NCBI GenBank assembly: GCA_964416595.1
Contig: CAYQES010000007.1
Coordinates: forward strand, 1 to 64,000
Length of the DNA stretch: 64,000 bases
From: JAKFYM01 sp964416595
GTDB taxonomy: Bacteria > Bdellovibrionota > UBA1018 > CAIPTA01
Reading direction: 5' to 3'
Shown here: piece by piece, positions 33,818 to 42,813 of the stretch
Layout: each line of letters opens with the position of its first letter
Position numbering within the stretch: the stretch's first letter is position 1
The notes under the pieces: model-generated
Database searches by the model: none
What the model was told of the DNA's origin: nothing
The model's input: the letters and a program-made list of their open reading frames with translations, nothing else
Translations under genes and position numbers: made by a program

Positions 33818-35621
33818 AGTTTAGGCTGGAAAGGGCGCGTTCACGTAAAGAGTGGAATTCTTCCGGCAACTTTTCGCCCAATTGTGAAAAGAAGTCATTA
33901 TGGGAGGTAAGTTCTTTTTCCCATTTCGCAGAGTCCACGCCGATCACTTGCTGGAATTGATCCGAAGAAAAATTCAAGCCGGACCAATCAAGATCTTGGT
34001 AACGGGGAGAAGTTCCTAAGATCGTTTGTTCACCTTGGGCTTTGCCATCCACCCGTTCAAAAATCCACTTGAGCACGCGCATATTTTGGCCGTAGCCAGG
34101 CCAAGCGAATTTGCCGTTAGTGTCTTTACGAAACCAATTTACCACAAAGATGGCTGGAGCGCGGGTGGCGCGCTTTTGCATGGCAAGCCAATGGCTGAAA
34201 TATTCGCCAATATGGTAGCCACAGAAGGGCAGCATCGCCATAGGATCCCGGCGTACAACGCCAACAGCGCCGGTGGCGGCAGCCGTAGTTTCCGAGCCGA
34301 TGGTGGCGCCGTAGTATACGCCACTGGCCCAATTTTCTGGTTGGAACACAAGGGGCACGGTGTCTGCCCGGCGTCCGCCGAAAATAAAAGCAGAGATCGG
34401 CACGCCAGCGGGATTTTCCCAGTCAGCATCGATCGAGGGGCAAAGAGAGGCTGGGGCAGTGAAGCGGGCGTTGGGGTGAGCGGCTAAGCGTCCGCAATCA
34501 GGAGTCCAGGCCTGGCCACGCCAATCGGTGAGTTCCGCGGGTGGAACGTCTGTCATCCCTTCCCACCATACATCACCATCTTTTGTAAGGGCTACGTTCG
34601 TGAAAATTGTATTGGAAGCGATCGTGAGCATGGCATTGGGATTGGTTTTCATGGAGGTGCCAGGAGCTACACCAAAATAACCCGCTTCGGGGTTAATGGC
34701 CCGTAGCACTCCTTCGGAATCTGCTTTGATCCAGGCGATATCATCGCCGATCGTGGTTACCTTCCATTGCTCGAGGCCCGTAGGCGGCACGAGCATCGCA
34801 AAATTTGTTTTTCCGCAAGCGCTAGGGAAAGCGGCGGCAACGTATTTTTTGTGGCCTTCAGGATTTTGCACACCCAAAATCAGCATATGTTCTGCGAGCC
34901 AGCCCTCATCTCGCCCCATGGTGGAAGCGATCCGTAGGGCAAAGCATTTTTTGCCTAAGAGTGCGTTGCCGCCGTAGCCCGAGCCATAGCTCCAAATGGC
35001 CCGCTCTTCTGGATAATGCACGATATACTTTGTGTCCGCATTGCAAGGCCAAGTAACGTCCGCCTGGCCTTCCGCTAAGGGCATGCCCACAGTGTGCACG
35101 GCTTTTACAAAATCTTTTTCACCCATGGCAGCCAGAGCCTTGGCTCCCATACGGGTCATAATCCGCATATTTACCACTACATAGGGGGAATCACTGATTT
35201 CCACTCCGAATTGGGAAATGGGAGAGCCTAGGGGGCCCATGCAAAAGGGAATCACATACATCGTGCGACCCTTCATGCAGCCGCGGAAGAGGGGATTTAA
35301 TTGCTGGCGCATTTCTTCGGGCGCCATCCAATTATTGGTGGGTCCGGCGTCTTCTTTATTTTTAGAGCAGATAAAGGTGCGGTCTTCTACGCGGGCCACA
35401 TCCATGGGATCCGAAAGCGCAAGGTAGGAGTTAGGGCGTTTCTCTTGGTTTAGTTTGCGTAAAACCCCTTTGTTCACCATAAGATCTAAAAGCTCTTGGT
35501 TTTCGCTATCCGAGCCATCGCACCAGTAGATAGAGTCGGGTTGAGTAAGATCAGCGATTTCATGTACCCAGCTCAAGAGCTTCTGATTCTTAATATCCAT
35601 GGTGGAATGAGTCTTGATCAT
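33816..35621 (-). CDS. pckG: Phosphoenolpyruvate carboxykinase (GTP)
   Basis: Converts oxaloacetate + GTP to PEP + CO2 + GDP, the entry step of gluconeogenesis. 601 aa, the normal length of the GTP class. Kinase-1a P-loop FPSACGKTNFAM with the active-site Cys (residues ~268-280), IGDDIAWI (metal/kinase-2), FGGRRADTVPLV, and NWFRKDTNGKFAWPGYGQNM. Start at ATG 35621, with GAGG 9 nt upstream; a TTG five codons earlier is possible. Confidence 0.96.
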   Translation of the reverse strand: MIKTHSTMDIKNQKLLSWVHEIADLTQPDSIYWCDGSDSENQELLDLMVNKGVLRKLNQEKRPNSYLALSDPMDVARVEDRTFICSKNKEDAGPTNNWMAPEEMRQQLNPLFRGCMKGRTMYVIPFCMGPLGSPISQFGVEISDSPYVVVNMRIMTRMGAKALAAMGEKDFVKAVHTVGMPLAEGQADVTWPCNADTKYIVHYPEERAIWSYGSGYGGNALLGKKCFALRIASTMGRDEGWLAEHMLILGVQNPEGHKKYVAAAFPSACGKTNFAMLVPPTGLEQWKVTTIGDDIAWIKADSEGVLRAINPEAGYFGVAPGTSMKTNPNAMLTIASNTIFTNVALTKDGDVWWEGMTDVPPAELTDWRGQAWTPDCGRLAAHPNARFTAPASLCPSIDADWENPAGVPISAFIFGGRRADTVPLVFQPENWASGVYYGATIGSETTAAATGAVGVVRRDPMAMLPFCGYHIGEYFSHWLAMQKRATRAPAIFVVNWFRKDTNGKFAWPGYGQNMRVLKWIFERVDGKAQGEQTILGTSPRYQDLDWSGLNFSSDQFQQVIGVDSAKWEKELTSHNDFFSQLGEKLPEEFHSLRERALSSLN

Positions 35622-35978
35622 TGCGAAAAACCTCAAAAAAAATTTAGCTTTGGCTGCTAGATACCAAATTCCAGGCGAGTTGTCACCAATTGAGTAAAAC
35701 CCTCAAGATTAAGGGGGTTAGGGTAGAAGATAGAATAAAGGCCCACGGAGTAAACACGCTTTACTAATGAAATTGCCAAGGGGTAAGGGGGGGCAATTTT
35801 TTGATGGGTCCTTTTTTTAAAACAATATTTATTTTTATGGCGAGCGTCCTTTACAGCCATCAATGGATAGTTTGTTGGGGCCATACTTAGCTAGAACAGG
35901 AGCAGCTCTTTGGCGGTGGAGCCTATAAAAGGATCCCCAACACTTCAGTTCGTTTTCATACGGATCGGGAGCAATTGC
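35622..35978. other. Gene-free stretch between pckG and a small membrane protein
   Basis: 357 bases. It holds a hairpin, AAATTGCC (35770-35777) with GGCAATTT (35792-35799), with a G-rich loop and a following T-run on the + strand, and a short AACCC/GGGTT repeat at 35698-35719. No coding sequence with an SD is apparent; the 75-codon - strand ORF here has no credible start signal. Probably contains the pckG promoter. Confidence 0.4.
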
Positions 35979-36116
35979 CTAGTGCCCGCGTAGCAAGAAA
36001 ATGAACAACAATAGGCTGGCCGGTACTCCTAAAAGCCAAGCGATTAGATAGCCAATGCGGCCCTCTTGGTTAGCTAGAGGAGAAACTTTTTTAAATGAGT
36101 GCATTGCTGAACGCAT
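35979..36116 (-). CDS. 45-aa single-pass membrane protein
   Basis: MRSAMHSFKKVSPLANQEGR followed by one transmembrane helix (YLIAWLLGVPASLLLFIFLL) and RGH. SD AAAGGA is 6 nt before ATG 36116. Similar tiny 'LIAWLLGxPxxLLLxIFLLRG' proteins occur in many proteobacteria without known function. A perfect 7-bp hairpin lies just upstream of the SD. Confidence 0.6.
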   Translation of the reverse strand: MRSAMHSFKKVSPLANQEGRIGYLIAWLLGVPASLLLFIFLLRGH

Positions 36117-36130
36117 ATGTTTCCTTTCCG

Positions 36131-36148
36131 GGAAGAAGTATTTCTTCC
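36131..36148 (-). promoter_or_regulatory. Hairpin next to the SD of the 45-aa gene
   Basis: GGAAGAA (36131-36137), 4-nt loop, TTCTTCC (36142-36148). On the - strand it ends 7 nt before the AAAGGA SD, so it could modulate initiation. Confidence 0.4.
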
Positions 36149-36271
36149 TAATGATTTCTTTGTTGCAACCGCCGGACCGTGCTGAAGCACTTGCGTTGAT
36201 GGTAATAAAATCAGATAGTTAAAATCAGGCGCTATGCATCATGCGCTTTTTACCGCATATGGTTAGAGGAA

Positions 36272-36332
36272 AATTTCCCCTGGAGAAGGCCTTGCTGGGC
36301 TTCCGCGCTTCAGCGTACAAAAGAGGGAAATT
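36272..36332 (+). promoter_or_regulatory. Folded 5' leader of the DUF6607 gene
   Basis: AATTTCCC (36272-36279) pairs with GGGAAATT (36325-36332) and encloses two smaller hairpins (GAAGGCC/GGGCTTC at 36285-36303; CGC/GCG at 36306-36315), a three-way-junction layout ending 3 nt before the GGGAGG SD. It may be a cis-acting RNA. Confidence 0.4.
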
Positions 36333-36348
36333 CTCGGGAGGTTTTAAA

Positions 36349-37299
36349 ATGATGAAGGTGATTTTTGGTTTTTTCCTATTGGCGTTTACGGCCCATGCTG
36401 CGGGCGAAAAAGAAATCGGTGAGCGGGCGATTCGGAGCCTCACGGGTTGTTATCTTGTGGATTATAGCTATACGGAAACGGAGAGCTTAAAGCCTGGCTA
36501 TCAAAGGGATTCCCGTGTGTATGACGTGAATCAGAATAAATCCGTGAAAGAGTGGATTTACGCTACTGGAGAAAACAATAAAATTCGTTTACAGCACGTG
36601 TTATTTGCTACAGATTTGCAAGGCCAAATCATGGCTGACAGTTTGTTAAAACATACGGGCGAAGACTGGGAATATGAGGCGCCCTTTCAATACGAATTTA
36701 CGGCTCCTTTGCGCTGGGAAGTGAAACCTTTAGAAAGAGGTTTGGGGCGCTGGACCCGTAAGATCACGAACCTCGACGATGGTTTACGCTACCAATGTTC
36801 CGCTGCGTGGTTGCCTTCCGCTTACCCTGAATGGTCTTGCGATGATAACTACGCTCCGATTCCTGGCCGGGAAACACGGGATATGGGTCGCAAAGATTAT
36901 CAGGCCCTATTACGATCCACAAAAATCGTAGCCTATGGCCATAGCTGGCTCGAGCGCCAAGCTAATACTAAAATGATTCACCAAGAAGGAGTAAAAACTC
37001 CTTTAGCTAAAGAGCTAGGCAAGAATTGGTATGTGCGCTTGCCTGAAAGTGATTGCGATGCAGCCAAGGCCTATATAAGCGAGTGGCAGCCGTTCTGGAG
37101 CTTGCTGCAAGAGACATGGGAAACTGTGCTCGTGGGCGACCGGGCATTTTATGAAAAATCTTTGCCCGGCCAAAGCCGCTATATGCAAATGATGGCGATC
37201 GGAGAAGAGTATAAGGAAAAGGATTTATCTAACTCTTCTATCCGCAAAGAGGCTCAGCAAAAAATCTTGGCCCTCATTCAAAAGTTCCGTGAAAACTAG
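36349..37299 (+). CDS. DUF6607 family secreted protein
   Basis: 316 aa; signal peptide to AHA. Sequence blocks CYLVDYSYTETESL, VKEWIYATGENNKIRLQHVL, DWEYEAPFQYEF, GRWTRKITNLDDGLRYQCSA and RNDYxxLxRxxxI-like DYQALLRSTKIVAYGHSW match DUF6607 proteins. Function unknown; periplasmic. SD GGGAGG 7 nt before ATG 36349. Confidence 0.72.
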   Translation: MMKVIFGFFLLAFTAHAAGEKEIGERAIRSLTGCYLVDYSYTETESLKPGYQRDSRVYDVNQNKSVKEWIYATGENNKIRLQHVLFATDLQGQIMADSLLKHTGEDWEYEAPFQYEFTAPLRWEVKPLERGLGRWTRKITNLDDGLRYQCSAAWLPSAYPEWSCDDNYAPIPGRETRDMGRKDYQALLRSTKIVAYGHSWLERQANTKMIHQEGVKTPLAKELGKNWYVRLPESDCDAAKAYISEWQPFWSLLQETWETVLVGDRAFYEKSLPGQSRYMQMMAIGEEYKEKDLSNSSIRKEAQQKILALIQKFREN

Positions 37300-37720
37300 C
37301 CTTTTGTTTTTTAGTTTGTTTCTAACCCCCGCCTTCGCCCACGAAGGCGGGCATGGCACCCCCATTCAGGGCTTAGGCCAGCATGGTGGCCAGCTTGTGC
37401 CCGTGATTTTGGCAAGGGATGCGAACTTAGGGGCTAAGGCTAGCACTCAAGCTGTGGCTGAATGGAAGCGGCAGGGCACAAAAATAAGAGTCTATTTTTG
37501 GAATAGGGATCGCTCTAAGCCACTAATTTTAAGTGGCAAAGAAGTGAAATGGATTTTTTTAGGAAAAGCAAAAGTACTTGTTGAAGAAGTAAAGAGCCCT
37601 ACCAGCGAACTAACACAAACCATCCCCTCCCTTCAGGAAACCAAGGCGATCGAAGTGATTTTGCCAGGGTTCCTGGGGATGCAGGAGAAGCATGTGTTTG
37701 TGATGGATTTAGCGCAATAG
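37289..37720 (+). CDS. Small secreted His-rich-start protein
   Basis: 143 aa from GTG 37289, overlapping the DUF6607 gene by 11 nt. Signal peptide LLFFSLFLTPAFA; the mature N-terminus HEGGHGTPIQGLGQHGGQL holds three to four His and could bind metal, e.g. copper. A beta-rich domain follows. No family recognised. Confidence 0.62.
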   Translation: MKTSLLFFSLFLTPAFAHEGGHGTPIQGLGQHGGQLVPVILARDANLGAKASTQAVAEWKRQGTKIRVYFWNRDRSKPLILSGKEVKWIFLGKAKVLVEEVKSPTSELTQTIPSLQETKAIEVILPGFLGMQEKHVFVMDLAQ

Positions 37721-37788
37721 ATCTTGAGCTAAATTAATTCTAGTAGACAAAAACGATCGATACAGCCTTTAAGGCTTGTGGCGTTTAA

Positions 37789-39654
37789 TTAAAATAAATC
37801 GTAAGGGCGAAAAATCTTTTTAGCGCCATTGGGGGGAGTAAGCTCCAAGTACACTTGAGAAAAAAAGTTATTGTTTATGTTCTGTGGATCGTAGGAGAAG
37901 CGAAAGCTTTCCACGGGCCCTAAATTTTTTAATTCCTGGCAACTGCCATTATTATCTACTGTTACTAAGCCGCCATTTTTAATGCCAAAAGGTCTACGTA
38001 GCCAAGGGTCCAAAACTGCAGAATGGGTTTGGCAGTTGGTGGTAAAAGCGTTTATTTGTTGTGGATTGTTCCAAATTTTTGACACAGGTGAAAAATGCCT
38101 TACGATCGTAAAATCGACGATCTTTTCTGGAAGGATTGTTTGCGGCAATTGAATTTCAGCGCTTTCCGAAAAGCGTTTTAAGAAAAGCTCTCCATTTTCA
38201 TTTAAGAGCACTCGGAAGTTTGTGCCTTCAAAATATTTTTTTAAGCTCCCTTTGCCTTGGAATTGGGTAAGAGCTGGCCTTGCCTCTCCATTTTCAAACC
38301 CCTGTATATACAATTTCCCCTCAGCGATTCCGTAGAGTGAGTCGTACAAAATGCCGCCGTAAAGCTGCTCCCAAGGTTGTTCGTGAGGAAGAAAAGTGTA
38401 GGGAATGAAACGGTTTCCTGTGCCGCCTTTACCTCCACCACGGGATCTAATGGATAGTGCATAGGCCTTACCATCTTGCCCCAACAACATGGCCATGTTG
38501 TAGTTAGCCATCAGAATTCGTTGGCCCTGATAACCTTGTTCTAGAGGTTGGATGCGAAATTTTTTCAAAACTATTTCACCGGAATCGGTTTGAACGTCGA
38601 AAAATAAAAGATCACCCTGCGCGTTGAGCAGCATTGTGTAAGCGTAGCTATCGGTGGATATATATACTTTGTTTATGTCTTGCACTTTTGTGGTGGTATT
38701 GAGTAGCTCTGGCTCATAAAGCTTCTGGGAGTGCAAGGTAGTCCAAGTGTGCACCTTACCCGCTTCGTCGTATAGAAACGCGCCTGAGTGTCTGGCATAG
38801 TGTTCGAGGCGAGTGACTTTGGTTTTTTGCGGCACTAGTTCAGGCTGCAAATTGTAAGGGTTTAGTAAATAGGTTTGGCCACTTTCTCCCAAAACAAACA
38901 GAAGATCGTGGGGGGAGGCTAGTTGTTCGGGCACTAGATTAAAACGGGTACCAAAGAGTGTGAGGCCAGCGCTTAAGAGATATTCTTTGTCCGCCTCCAG
39001 AAGGTTTTCATGGAACTGAGCAAGCCCCAACAGAAAGAGCGCACCGAAGGAATAGGCGCCCGCATCTTCACCGGACGAAAAAAATTGATCACAGCCCCCA
39101 GCACTTTTGGGAATATCCCCATATCGGCATTGGGTGTGCCCGGGATCATCGGCCGAAGAGTGGCGGCTTTCATGGATTAACACCGAAAGTGAATATAGAG
39201 GATCGGAGGTAAAAAAAAGACCACCTAAAAAGATTTCTTTTCGACCCGCGTTCATGGCTACGGATGTTTTTTGTTTAAAGTCGATGCTCATCTTTGGGGT
39301 CATCTTCGCTACGTATTCTATGGGATCCAGTAGCGTTTCCCGGGCGGCTCCACCCCAATTTTCTGGCACTTGGGTTTTTAGGCTGTCTAGTAGGAAAAGT
39401 ATCTTCGCCATTTTCCCACGTATGGAATCGTCGCAGGTAGATTCGCCCGGAATATCCGAGGATAAATGCACGCGCTCTGCTAGCTTTTGAAACTCAGTTT
39501 CCGAGGGGCATGGTAGCTGGGTAAAATCATTTAGAGAGCGCACGTTGGTGGGGGCGCGGCCTGTGGCGGTGGGCGTGAATCCAGAAAAATAGTGGCCAGT
39601 GCATATGCCGAGAACACTACTGGCTGCCATGGCGGCTAGGAGCTTACTATTCAT
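37789..39654 (-). CDS. Secreted HExxH-motif protein with propeller-like C-terminus
   Basis: 621 aa; N-terminal signal anchor. Residues ~150-185 contain LSVLIHESRHSSADDPGHTQ, an HExxH motif with a further His, and GEDAGAYSFGALFLLGL downstream with a candidate third ligand. Residues ~240-600 are repeated beta segments (HDLLFVLGESGQTYLLNP; GDLLFFDVQTDSGEIVLK; KAYALSIRS; GELFLKRF) as in RCC1/propeller proteins. ATG 39654 has SD AGGAG. Overlaps the upstream gene by 8 nt. Confidence 0.68.
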   Translation of the reverse strand: MNSKLLAAMAASSVLGICTGHYFSGFTPTATGRAPTNVRSLNDFTQLPCPSETEFQKLAERVHLSSDIPGESTCDDSIRGKMAKILFLLDSLKTQVPENWGGAARETLLDPIEYVAKMTPKMSIDFKQKTSVAMNAGRKEIFLGGLFFTSDPLYSLSVLIHESRHSSADDPGHTQCRYGDIPKSAGGCDQFFSSGEDAGAYSFGALFLLGLAQFHENLLEADKEYLLSAGLTLFGTRFNLVPEQLASPHDLLFVLGESGQTYLLNPYNLQPELVPQKTKVTRLEHYARHSGAFLYDEAGKVHTWTTLHSQKLYEPELLNTTTKVQDINKVYISTDSYAYTMLLNAQGDLLFFDVQTDSGEIVLKKFRIQPLEQGYQGQRILMANYNMAMLLGQDGKAYALSIRSRGGGKGGTGNRFIPYTFLPHEQPWEQLYGGILYDSLYGIAEGKLYIQGFENGEARPALTQFQGKGSLKKYFEGTNFRVLLNENGELFLKRFSESAEIQLPQTILPEKIVDFTIVRHFSPVSKIWNNPQQINAFTTNCQTHSAVLDPWLRRPFGIKNGGLVTVDNNGSCQELKNLGPVESFRFSYDPQNINNNFFSQVYLELTPPNGAKKIFRPYDLF

Positions 39655-40243
39655 GTAAGAACTCCTGCAAGATTTCCTGATCTGTTTTTCCAGCTGTTGC
39701 CACCAGCAGCGGTGAGCGTAAAAGTTTCTCACGAGCGTTTTCTGTTAAAAGATTAGAAAATGCCAAGGCATTTTTTAGCGCCTGGCGTTTCACCAGCCAA
39801 TTTTCTTTGGGGTTGTTTATGATCCGTTGGTAAAACGTTAAAGCTTTTTGGGGAGCAGTAGTTTCCTCTTTGCCGAGAGCCTTAAGAATGCCTAGGCGTG
39901 AGATCACCTCTTCTTGGGCCAGATTAAATTTTCCTTCTTGGCTGGGGTAATTTTTTTGGAAGCGAATTTCTAGAGAGGCGAGTGTGGAGTTTTCAGAAAA
40001 AACTTTAGTGAGATCCTGCGAAAAAAGTTGTTGGTAAAGGCGGCCGCCTTTTTCTTGTTGCAAGGTAAGATGCAGGGGTAGGAGATCTACCAAGGGTGCC
40101 GCTGGTGGAGGAGTGATAGGAGGGGAGGCGGGTGCTTGGGAAAAAGGAGGTAGCGCTTTGCTCACAATTTCAGGCCGCTCTTTGGCAAAAAAGAATGCAA
40201 AGAGAAAGCAAACAACACAAGCTAAGGCGCTAGTCCATTTCAT
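39647..40243 (-). CDS. Membrane-anchored hypothetical protein
   Basis: 198 aa: one N-terminal transmembrane helix (LACVVCFLFAFFFA), a Pro-rich linker, and an all-helical periplasmic domain, perhaps HEAT/TPR-like. It lies between a TonB-like gene and the HExxH-propeller gene on the same strand. Not recognised. Confidence 0.6.
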   Translation of the reverse strand: MKWTSALACVVCFLFAFFFAKERPEIVSKALPPFSQAPASPPITPPPAAPLVDLLPLHLTLQQEKGGRLYQQLFSQDLTKVFSENSTLASLEIRFQKNYPSQEGKFNLAQEEVISRLGILKALGKEETTAPQKALTFYQRIINNPKENWLVKRQALKNALAFSNLLTENAREKLLRSPLLVATAGKTDQEILQEFLHE

Positions 40244-40293
40244 AGCTTGTGAAAATCATCGACAAAAATCCCAATTTTTTAAAGGAGAATCCT

Positions 40294-40842
40294 TCAGTCC
40301 AGTCGATATTCCAGTGGAAAAGTAAATTTCCAGCTCACCTTTTGTAACTCTTGGGGAATAGGAGGCAGTTTTAGGGATTGTAAGAGGTCTAACGCGGCCT
40401 GATTGAGGCTGGGGAAAGGGCTTTTTTCTAGGAGGGTAAAGTTTGCAACAGTGCCATCCCGGCGCACTTCAAATTGTAAGAGCACGCGCCCCGATTGTCC
40501 AAGAATGCGGGCTGGCGCAGGGTAGTTTTTTCGCTGCTCTAGTTCTTGGCGCACTTGATTTGCATACGAAGATTCAAGGGAAGGATTGCTTGGAGGCGTA
40601 CCGGTAGTAGAGGTATTAGAGCGTATAGCCGCACTAACTGCTTTAAAAGGCGCAGCGGCGGCGCTTTGAGCTTTTTTAAAATCGGAAAAATGAGCGGAAG
40701 TGGGCGCGCTGAACTGTAGAACCAAGGAGGCGGGAGAAATAGGCGAATTTATCGAAGGCATAAACAACAAAAATCCTAGCAGGAGTGCGTGGAAGGTAAG
40801 GGAGGTTATGACTGGAGCTACCCAGAATTTGGCGTTGTGCAC
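40294..40842 (-). CDS. TonB family protein
   Basis: 182 aa: N-terminal transmembrane helix (SLTFHALLLGFLLFMP), linker, and a C-terminal TonB domain (YPAPARILGQSGRVLLQFEV, DGTVANFTLLEKSPFPSLNQ, AALDLLQSLKLPPIP). It would transmit proton-motive energy to outer-membrane receptors. No ExbB/ExbD or TonB-dependent receptor is in the window. GTG start with AGGAAAG SD. Confidence 0.85.
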   Translation of the reverse strand: MHNAKFWVAPVITSLTFHALLLGFLLFMPSINSPISPASLVLQFSAPTSAHFSDFKKAQSAAAAPFKAVSAAIRSNTSTTGTPPSNPSLESSYANQVRQELEQRKNYPAPARILGQSGRVLLQFEVRRDGTVANFTLLEKSPFPSLNQAALDLLQSLKLPPIPQELQKVSWKFTFPLEYRLD

Positions 40843-40924
40843 GTTCTTTCCTATCTTTAGGCTTAGGGTTTAGTCAATATCGGGATTCTTTGCGCCTATC
40901 CTCTATTCGTGTTTAACTCTAGCC

Positions 40925-41404
40925 ATGAAAAAAGGGATATACGCGTTTTCTGCTTTAGACGCAGATAAAAAAGAACATTCTCTCGAAGAATACGCCGGCA
41001 AAGTATTGCTAGTGGTGAATGTAGCTAGCCAGTGCGGATTCACTCCCCAGTATGAAGGCTTAGAAAAGTTACAGCAGAAATATGGCAAGGGCTTTACGGT
41101 ATTAGGCTTTCCTTGCAATCAGTTTGGTCAACAGGAACCGGGGGATGAAAATGAAATCAAAAATTTTTGCTCTCTAAAATACAATGTAACCTTCCCGCTC
41201 TTTGCCAAAATCAATGTGAATGGAGCGAATGCCCATCCGCTCTACCAATTTTTAAAGAAGCAAAAGCCCGGGTTTTTAGGCATCCAAGCCATCAAATGGA
41301 ATTTTACAAAATTCCTGGTGGATAAAAATGGCCAGGTGGTAAAGCGTTATTCGCCCATGGCTAAGCCTGAGGATTTAGCCTCTGATATCGAGCTTTTACT
41401 ATAG
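40925..41404 (+). CDS. Glutathione peroxidase / thiol peroxidase
   Basis: 159 aa thioredoxin-fold peroxidase. Peroxidatic Cys in VNVASQCGFTPQY, second Cys in FPCNQFGQQEPG, third in NFCSLKYNVTFP, Trp in IKWNFTKFLV: full catalytic set of the Cys-GPx family, probably thioredoxin-dependent. No signal peptide. No SD; a TTAACT -10 (40913-40918) ends 6 nt before ATG, suggesting a leaderless transcript. Confidence 0.93.
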   Translation: MKKGIYAFSALDADKKEHSLEEYAGKVLLVVNVASQCGFTPQYEGLEKLQQKYGKGFTVLGFPCNQFGQQEPGDENEIKNFCSLKYNVTFPLFAKINVNGANAHPLYQFLKKQKPGFLGIQAIKWNFTKFLVDKNGQVVKRYSPMAKPEDLASDIELLL

Positions 41405-41425
41405 GGGACGTTTGAGTCTATCGCC

Positions 41426-41454
41426 TTGACACTAATGAGCCCTTTCGATATTTA
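41426..41454 (+). promoter_or_regulatory. Sigma-70 promoter of the 41488 gene
   Basis: TTGACA (41426-41431), 17-nt spacer, TATTTA (41449-41454). Confidence 0.6.
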
Positions 41455-41487
41455 GCGTTTATATCTTTAATTTAATGTGGTGGGTCT

Positions 41488-42597
41488 ATGGTGCAAATGA
41501 AAATTCTAAGCTTGGTAATCTTTTTACTTATGGTTTTTGTTTCCCCAACCTTTGGGGCGAATTGGATTCAGACAAAGAATTGGAATCTGCAAATAAATCA
41601 AACTTTTGCTGCATCGTGGGCTCCCAACTTTGAAATTTCTAGTAATGGTACTTTTCTCGCTCTCTCTTTTCAGAGGGAAATAAATGTTTTCAATTTGGAA
41701 AACCATTCACCAACCAAGGTAATTAAGGCTGGCAAGGGTGAAGGATTCATTGGTAAAGCAACTTTTAATCCAAATCTTAATCGGGCCACGGAATTGGTTA
41801 TCACGAGAACAGTGGGTGCCCATGAGGATCGTAAGCACTTCATTGATTATTACGATGTGAGAAATTTAAATCGTATTTGGTCAAAAAATGTGGGTGCTCA
41901 AGATGTTGCGTCTTTTGAATTTAGTCCGCTTGGTGATTGGATGATAAGTGGGGGAGCGTATAATTTTCCTATATTTAATACTGAAACGGGCGAGTTCTTA
42001 AGAGAAATTCCCACTTACGGCAGGAGTCCTTATTCGTCTTTTAATCCGAGCGTGAGTCCGGACGGTAGTGCGATTGTTACTTGGGCGCCTCTGTCTGATG
42101 AGAATCGAAAAGGGGGTGTCAGGGTAATCAATGCAAATAGCAGCAAGGAAATAAACCAGTTGCTTGCTCCCTTAGGAGAACCTTACTTTCTAAAAAGTGG
42201 CGGGATTGTTCATTTTATTCAGAATAGAGTGGCAGAAAAACGAGAATTTAGAATTTTTCACTATGTTGATACAAGCTTAAAACAAGTGGAAGAAATACTA
42301 TTACCTAAGGATGTGGGCAAAATGGGCCCCGCAACTTCTACAATGGCTTTGTCTAGTCAGGGCCTTCAAGGCGACACATATTTTGCGTCGCTTTTTTATT
42401 GGAATAGCCGAGATGCCTATACGGCTTCTATCTATGATCTAGTATCCAAACAAATCATTCATTTGATGGATTTCCCTGCTTTAGATGCTGGCCAAGAGGT
42501 TTTTCTTACTGCCAATGCCAGTGAGCAGAAAGTTTATGTGGTTACTTTTCAAGAAGGAAAAAAGGGTTTCACGGTACATTTGTTTGAGAGAAGGTAG
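41488..42597 (+). CDS. Secreted WD40/propeller-like protein
   Basis: 369 aa; signal peptide to TFG. Mature part shows repeated 'FSPLGDWMISGG', 'SVSPDGSAIVTW', 'YDVRNLNRIWS' blocks typical of WD40/YVTN-like propellers. Function unknown. ATG 41488 or 41497. Confidence 0.65.
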   Translation: MVQMKILSLVIFLLMVFVSPTFGANWIQTKNWNLQINQTFAASWAPNFEISSNGTFLALSFQREINVFNLENHSPTKVIKAGKGEGFIGKATFNPNLNRATELVITRTVGAHEDRKHFIDYYDVRNLNRIWSKNVGAQDVASFEFSPLGDWMISGGAYNFPIFNTETGEFLREIPTYGRSPYSSFNPSVSPDGSAIVTWAPLSDENRKGGVRVINANSSKEINQLLAPLGEPYFLKSGGIVHFIQNRVAEKREFRIFHYVDTSLKQVEEILLPKDVGKMGPATSTMALSSQGLQGDTYFASLFYWNSRDAYTASIYDLVSKQIIHLMDFPALDAGQEVFLTANASEQKVYVVTFQEGKKGFTVHLFERR

Positions 42598-42813
42598 CCT
42601 TCAAAACCACTGTTCTTTTTAGCTTGGATAAAAAATAGAAATTTTTAAGTAAAATCAAATGGATGGCTGGTATGTGGGCTAATGGATTTTCCTTGCCCGA
42701 AATCACGCGGCGCATTATATTGCTGGCAAAGCTGCGATCCAACAAATCCAAAAGATTTTTTCTGAGGCTAGCCCATGGGACAGCTTTGCTCGGTAAATTA
42801 ATAAGGAAATCCG

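Noticed and set aside
35657..35884. 75-codon - strand ORF upstream of pckG
   Set aside because: Composition and start context are not coding-like; it overlaps hairpins and the probable pckG promoter.
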